Shown: piece by piece, positions 6,361-9,031 of the stretch
How positions within the stretch are numbered: position 1 is the first letter of the stretch
Layout of the letters: every line of letters starts with the position of its first letter
Source of the DNA: Deltaproteobacteria bacterium
GTDB taxonomy: Bacteria; Desulfobacterota; Syntrophia; Syntrophales; UBA2210
DNA length: 9,031 nt
Assembly: GCA_011056825.1 (NCBI GenBank)
Contig: DSBH01000220.1
Span: 1-9,031 of the forward strand
Direction: 5' to 3'
Notes under the pieces: generated by a model
Database searches by the model: none
What the model saw: only the letters and a program-made list of their open reading frames with translations
Told to the model about the DNA's origin: nothing
Program-made: the position numbers and the translations under genes

Positions 6361-8448
6361 ATGAAGAAAAATTTCATGACACGTACTCCAAAACAGTTCA
6401 AATACAGGAGGCCCGGGGGTAAGAGACGAACCATTTCGGCGGAGCAAAAACCGTCACGGAAACGGATGAAGCCTCAGATAGACAGTGAACTGCGAAACCT
6501 GCTCATCCTTATCGGAAAGCCGGAGGAAACGACGTTTCGACCGGATCCTTTCCAGGTAGCGGCAATCAAGGCCATCGGCCGGACGGACTGCCTGGTGACC
6601 GCTCCCACGGGCGCCGGAAAAACCTGGATAGCGGAAAAGGCCATCGCCGAAACGCTTCAAAAAGGCAGGCGCTGCTGGTACGCGTCGCCGCTGAAGGCCT
6701 TATCGAATTCAAAATGGGTCGAGTTCGGCGGCATTTTTGGTCGCGACCAGGTAGGAATTTTAACGGGCGATACCCGCGAGAACGCCGACGCTCCCCTGGT
6801 AGTGGGCACCACGGAAATCCTGAGGAACCAGCTCTACGATTCGATGCACCGGGGAGAAATGCTCGACTGTGACCTGGTCGTCCTCGACGAAGCTCATTTC
6901 ATGGGAGATCCGGATCGAGGCGTCGTATGGGAAGAAATTATGATCTACCTCCCGGCGAGGATCAACCTGCTGCTGCTCTCGGCGACCGTCGGCAACGCCG
7001 ATGAAATAGCCGGGTGGCTCCAGTCGATACGGGACAAGGAATGCGTCGTCATAGAAGAGACAAATCGCCCCGTTGACCTTCACCCCCTTTTCCTGCAGCC
7101 TTCGGGAACCGTCACTCCCCTTTTGAGGGGACGGTCTCTCCACGACAAGGTCACGGCATGGATGGAACGGGGCTCTCAACCGAAACGGTTCCCCCGCTTC
7201 CCGCCATTCGACGACATTACCTGCACGCTCCGGCGCTTGAACCTCCTGCCGGCGATCTTCTTTCTCAAGTCCCGCGATGAATGCGACGCTGCGCTCGCAC
7301 TCTGCCACAGCCGTCCGCACCTGAACGACACGGCGGAATTCGAGGACACCCTTGAGGCATATCTGGAAAACAACCCCTTCCTGCGGAACCACAAGCAACT
7401 GGAAGCTCTCAGGCGCCTGCGCCTGGCGTCCCATCACGGCGGCCAGCTTCCGGCGTGGAAATTTCTGGTGGAACATCTCATGAAAAAGGGATTCCTGGAA
7501 GCGGTTTTCGCCACCTCAACAATAGCGGCAGGTGTCAATTTTCCGGCCCGCACCGTGGTGCTGTTCAACTCGGACCGGTTCAACGGCCATGAATTCGTAC
7601 CGCTGACCGCTACGGAATTCCACCAGATGACGGGACGGGCGGGAAGAAGAGGACTCGACAACGTCGGTTTCATGATCGTGTTCCCCGGCAGATTCATGGA
7701 CCTGCATCACATCCGGAAAATGCTGGCGAAAAAATCTGAACAGATCGAGAGCCGGATAAAAAATGATTTTTCCATGGCCCTCAACCTTCTTCTGTCGCAC
7801 GGTCCCGACGAAATCAGGATCATTTTTGAATCCTCCTTCGCCGACTTCCGGCCGACGAAAAAGAAACGGCCCCAGAGCGGCGGGCTCTGGAGGGATTTTC
7901 TGCGCCACCTGGCTTTTCTGCAACAGGAAGGCTACGTTGATGACCGCGGAAGACTGACCGAGTCGGGAATGTGGGCGTCACGACTCCGCCTTGACCAGCC
8001 CCTGCTCATCGCCCAGTGTGTGAAGCATGAAGTTTTCCCCGAAGACGATCCGGCACTGCTTGCGGCGGTGGTGGCCGCCTTTGTCTCCGACCGCGGACAG
8101 GATGTTACTATCAGAAAGAGAGACGTGCCGCGCAGGCTTCGGACGGCTTACAATGCCGTCGAGACGGCCGTCAAACCCCTGGCGGACCGGATGGCTGCGG
8201 CGGGATTTGAAACCGCTCCTCTTCCTCTCTGGGCCTCTCTCGCCCTCTATCACTGGGCCCGCGGGCTGGACTGGAATCTCGTAACCGGCAGCCTGAGGAT
8301 TGCCGACGGCGATCTGGTCATGCTGATTTCGAGAACGGCGGACAACCTCCGCCAGATAGGGTCCCTTCGGGAAACGCATCCGGCCATAGCGGCCCTGGCG
8401 ATGGAAGCCAGGGATATCATCATGCGAGAACCGGTGGTATTTGAATAG
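6361..8448 (+). CDS. Ski2-like DEAH-box RNA helicase (HelY/Mtr4-related), compact form
   Basis: A superfamily 2 ATP-dependent helicase of the Ski2-like group, whose best known members unwind RNA for decay or processing. 695 residues, motifs complete: Q-motif region FRPDPFQ (59-65), Walker A APTGAGKT (81-88), Ia SPLKALSNSK (109-118), TGDTR (135-139), TTEILRNQ (150-157), DEAH (176-179), SAT (207-209), motif IV region FFLKSRDE (300-307), motif V ATSTIAAGVNFP (384-395) and the diagnostic QMTGRAGRRG (422-431). The C-terminal region (about 541-695), with LLAAVVAAFVSD, YHWARGLDW and the last IMREPVVFE, resembles the DSHCT domain of Ski2/Mtr4. The long arch insertion of Mtr4 and actinobacterial HelY (about 900 residues or more) is absent. 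The first 35 residues are Arg/Lys-rich. Start is uncertain: GGAAGG abuts the ATG at 6361 with no spacer; the ATGs at 6376 and 6466 are alternatives. No clear promoter is seen in 6267-6360. It stands alone, 173 bases after the previous stop. Confidence 0.93.
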   Translation: MKKNFMTRTPKQFKYRRPGGKRRTISAEQKPSRKRMKPQIDSELRNLLILIGKPEETTFRPDPFQVAAIKAIGRTDCLVTAPTGAGKTWIAEKAIAETLQKGRRCWYASPLKALSNSKWVEFGGIFGRDQVGILTGDTRENADAPLVVGTTEILRNQLYDSMHRGEMLDCDLVVLDEAHFMGDPDRGVVWEEIMIYLPARINLLLLSATVGNADEIAGWLQSIRDKECVVIEETNRPVDLHPLFLQPSGTVTPLLRGRSLHDKVTAWMERGSQPKRFPRFPPFDDITCTLRRLNLLPAIFFLKSRDECDAALALCHSRPHLNDTAEFEDTLEAYLENNPFLRNHKQLEALRRLRLASHHGGQLPAWKFLVEHLMKKGFLEAVFATSTIAAGVNFPARTVVLFNSDRFNGHEFVPLTATEFHQMTGRAGRRGLDNVGFMIVFPGRFMDLHHIRKMLAKKSEQIESRIKNDFSMALNLLLSHGPDEIRIIFESSFADFRPTKKKRPQSGGLWRDFLRHLAFLQQEGYVDDRGRLTESGMWASRLRLDQPLLIAQCVKHEVFPEDDPALLAAVVAAFVSDRGQDVTIRKRDVPRRLRTAYNAVETAVKPLADRMAAAGFETAPLPLWASLALYHWARGLDWNLVTGSLRIADGDLVMLISRTADNLRQIGSLRETHPAIAALAMEARDIIMREPVVFE

Positions 8449-8502
8449 CACCATTTGCCAAGCACCCGTAACTGATGCGCGGGAAGCCGACAACTACGGT
8501 TG

Positions 8503-8538
8503 TTTCTTCTTGACAGGCCGAACCGAACGATATATAGA
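8503..8538 (+). promoter_or_regulatory. Promoter of tRNA-Glu
   Basis: A perfect TTGACA (8510-8515) stands 17 bases before TATAGA (8533-8538). Transcription would start near 8545, about 29 bases before the tRNA; the bases after the -10 box (GCGCAC) are GC-rich, as in promoters under stringent control. The upstream block TTTCTTCTTGACA (8503-8515) is identical to that of the tRNA-Lys promoter. Confidence 0.8.
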
Positions 8539-8573
8539 GCGCACTTTAATTTCGGCTTGAATCACGTCTATTC

Positions 8574-8649
8574 GTCCCCATCGTCTAGTGGCCTAGGACA
8601 CCGGCCTTTCACGCCGGTAACCGGGGTTCGACTCCCCGTGGGGACGCCA
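8574..8649 (+). tRNA. trnE: tRNA-Glu (anticodon UUC)
   Basis: A complete 76-base cloverleaf. Acceptor GTCCCCA pairs perfectly with TGGGGAC, followed by discriminator G and encoded CCA (8647-8649). The anticodon stem CCGGC/GCCGG encloses CTTTCAC, giving anticodon TTC. The T arm is CGGGG-TTCGACT-CCCCG. It reads GAA and GAG. It has its own promoter and is closed 14 bases downstream by a terminator, so it is a single-gene transcript. Confidence 0.97.
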
Positions 8650-8662
8650 GTTTTTCTCTCAG

Positions 8663-8696
8663 GAACCTGGAGTATCGCACGCCAGGTTCTTTTTTT
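8663..8696 (+). terminator. Rho-independent terminator of tRNA-Glu
   Basis: GAACCTGG (8663-8670) pairs perfectly with CCAGGTTC (8682-8689) around an 11-base loop, followed directly by seven T residues (8690-8696). No T-run is present on the minus-strand side. Confidence 0.9.
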
Positions 8697-8792
8697 GAAG
8701 GAAAAAGCCGGCATCGGCCGTTTCCGCGACCCCGGGCCAAACGCCCGATGATCAACTGCCGCCTGGTTGCCCCGCCACGCAGCTGACTGCGG

Positions 8793-8993
8793 TTATTCCC
8801 GGCGAACATGACGATGAACTCGCGTCTTGAGGGAATACCCCTTTTTTCTCAGTGCAACCATCACGATGGTGAGAAATATCACTATGACAAAGGCGCAATA
8901 CACCCGGGGTGAAAGCACCTCCAGAGCAATTGCCTCTCCGAGAAACGAGTACACCGCAATGGGAAGGATAATTCCCAGAAGAGTGGCTTTCAT
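8793..8993 (-). CDS. Small two-helix membrane protein, unknown function
   Basis: A 66-residue protein with two hydrophobic segments, about 4-25 (LLGIILPIAVYSFLGEAIAL) and 32-48 (YCAFVIVIFLTIVMVAL), followed by a basic tail starting at RKKG (49-52) and ending HRHVRRE. By the positive-inside rule both ends would be cytoplasmic. The ATG at 8991-8993 has a strong GGAGGG site five bases upstream (in GGTGGAGGGATTTT). The frame stays open upstream to the window edge through an alanine run, so a longer protein cannot be fully excluded. I do not recognise a family. It has no clear terminator: a four-pair GC hairpin with five Ts lies at 8702-8720 on its strand but is weak. Confidence 0.65.
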   Translation of the reverse strand: MKATLLGIILPIAVYSFLGEAIALEVLSPRVYCAFVIVIFLTIVMVALRKKGYSLKTRVHRHVRRE

Positions 8994-9014
8994 AAAATCC
9001 CTCCACCCTATCCC

Positions 9015-9029
9015 GGCGGCGGCGGCGGC
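9015..9029. repeat. (GGC)5 trinucleotide repeat
   Basis: Five tandem GGC units (GCC on the minus strand) lie at the right edge, upstream of the small membrane-protein gene. Read in that gene's frame they give five alanines; in the frame before it they give prolines followed by a TAG. This could be the end of a preceding gene or plain simple-sequence DNA; the window ends too soon to tell. Confidence 0.6.
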
Positions 9030-9031
9030 AG

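Noticed and set aside
6760..7476. A 238-codon minus-strand frame inside the helicase
   Set aside because: It overlaps conserved helicase motifs on the other strand and its product shows no domain or ribosome site.
8500..8751. An 83-codon plus-strand frame
   Set aside because: It spans the tRNA-Glu promoter, the tRNA and its terminator, so it is not a protein gene.
1..9031. CRISPR array, insertion sequence, integrase, toxin-antitoxin pair or attachment-site duplication at the tRNAs
   Set aside because: No spaced direct repeats, no transposase or integrase-like protein, and no repeated tRNA 3' end were seen within the window.

Overview
The window is a stretch of moderately GC-rich (roughly 55-60% by eye) bacterial chromosome with no sign of phage, transposon, CRISPR or plasmid functions. 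Both tRNAs carry an encoded CCA end, most promoters look like sigma-70 type, and the gene content (an OFA-type organic-anion transporter, a TIM-barrel sugar phosphate isomerase-like protein, TatD, a possible DUF362-type protein, a Ski2-like helicase) would fit an anaerobic member of the Desulfobacterota (former Deltaproteobacteria, for example the Syntrophobacterales). That assignment is an inference; no rRNA or other firm marker is present.

Layout. (1) 1-821, minus strand: the N-terminal two thirds of an MFS organic-anion transporter, running off the left edge. It has its own promoter at 870-899 and an inverted repeat just upstream at 905-921. (2) 967-5474, minus strand: a tight five-gene operon read from right to left: TIM-barrel isomerase-like protein, peptide-type ABC permease B, permease C, TatD hydrolase, and a 325-residue protein that weakly resembles DUF362. 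Gaps are short and permeases B and C overlap by an ATGA. A possible sixth, small cysteine-containing ORF (5471-5617) overlaps the first gene by another ATGA. (3) 5633-6266, plus strand: tRNA-Lys(UUU) with its promoter, then a 118-residue protein that is about one quarter lysine, then a strong terminator; nothing separates tRNA and gene, so they are probably one transcript. (4) 6361-8448, plus strand: a compact Ski2-like DEAH-box RNA helicase. (5) 8510-8696, plus strand: tRNA-Glu(UUC) with promoter and terminator. (6) 8793-8993, minus strand: a small two-helix membrane protein near the right edge.

How the parts fit. The permease pair has no substrate-binding protein or ATPase beside it, so it must borrow them from outside the window or belong to a split transporter. 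The isomerase-like protein and TatD, both metal-dependent TIM-barrel enzymes, flank it. The tRNA-Lys/lysine-rich gene pairing and the shared 13-base upstream element of the two tRNA promoters are the clearest structural oddities. I see no convincing evidence of a wholly new defence or mobile system; the most interesting uncharacterised items are the CX3CX2C micro-ORF, the lysine-rich tRNA-linked protein and the DUF362-like protein.
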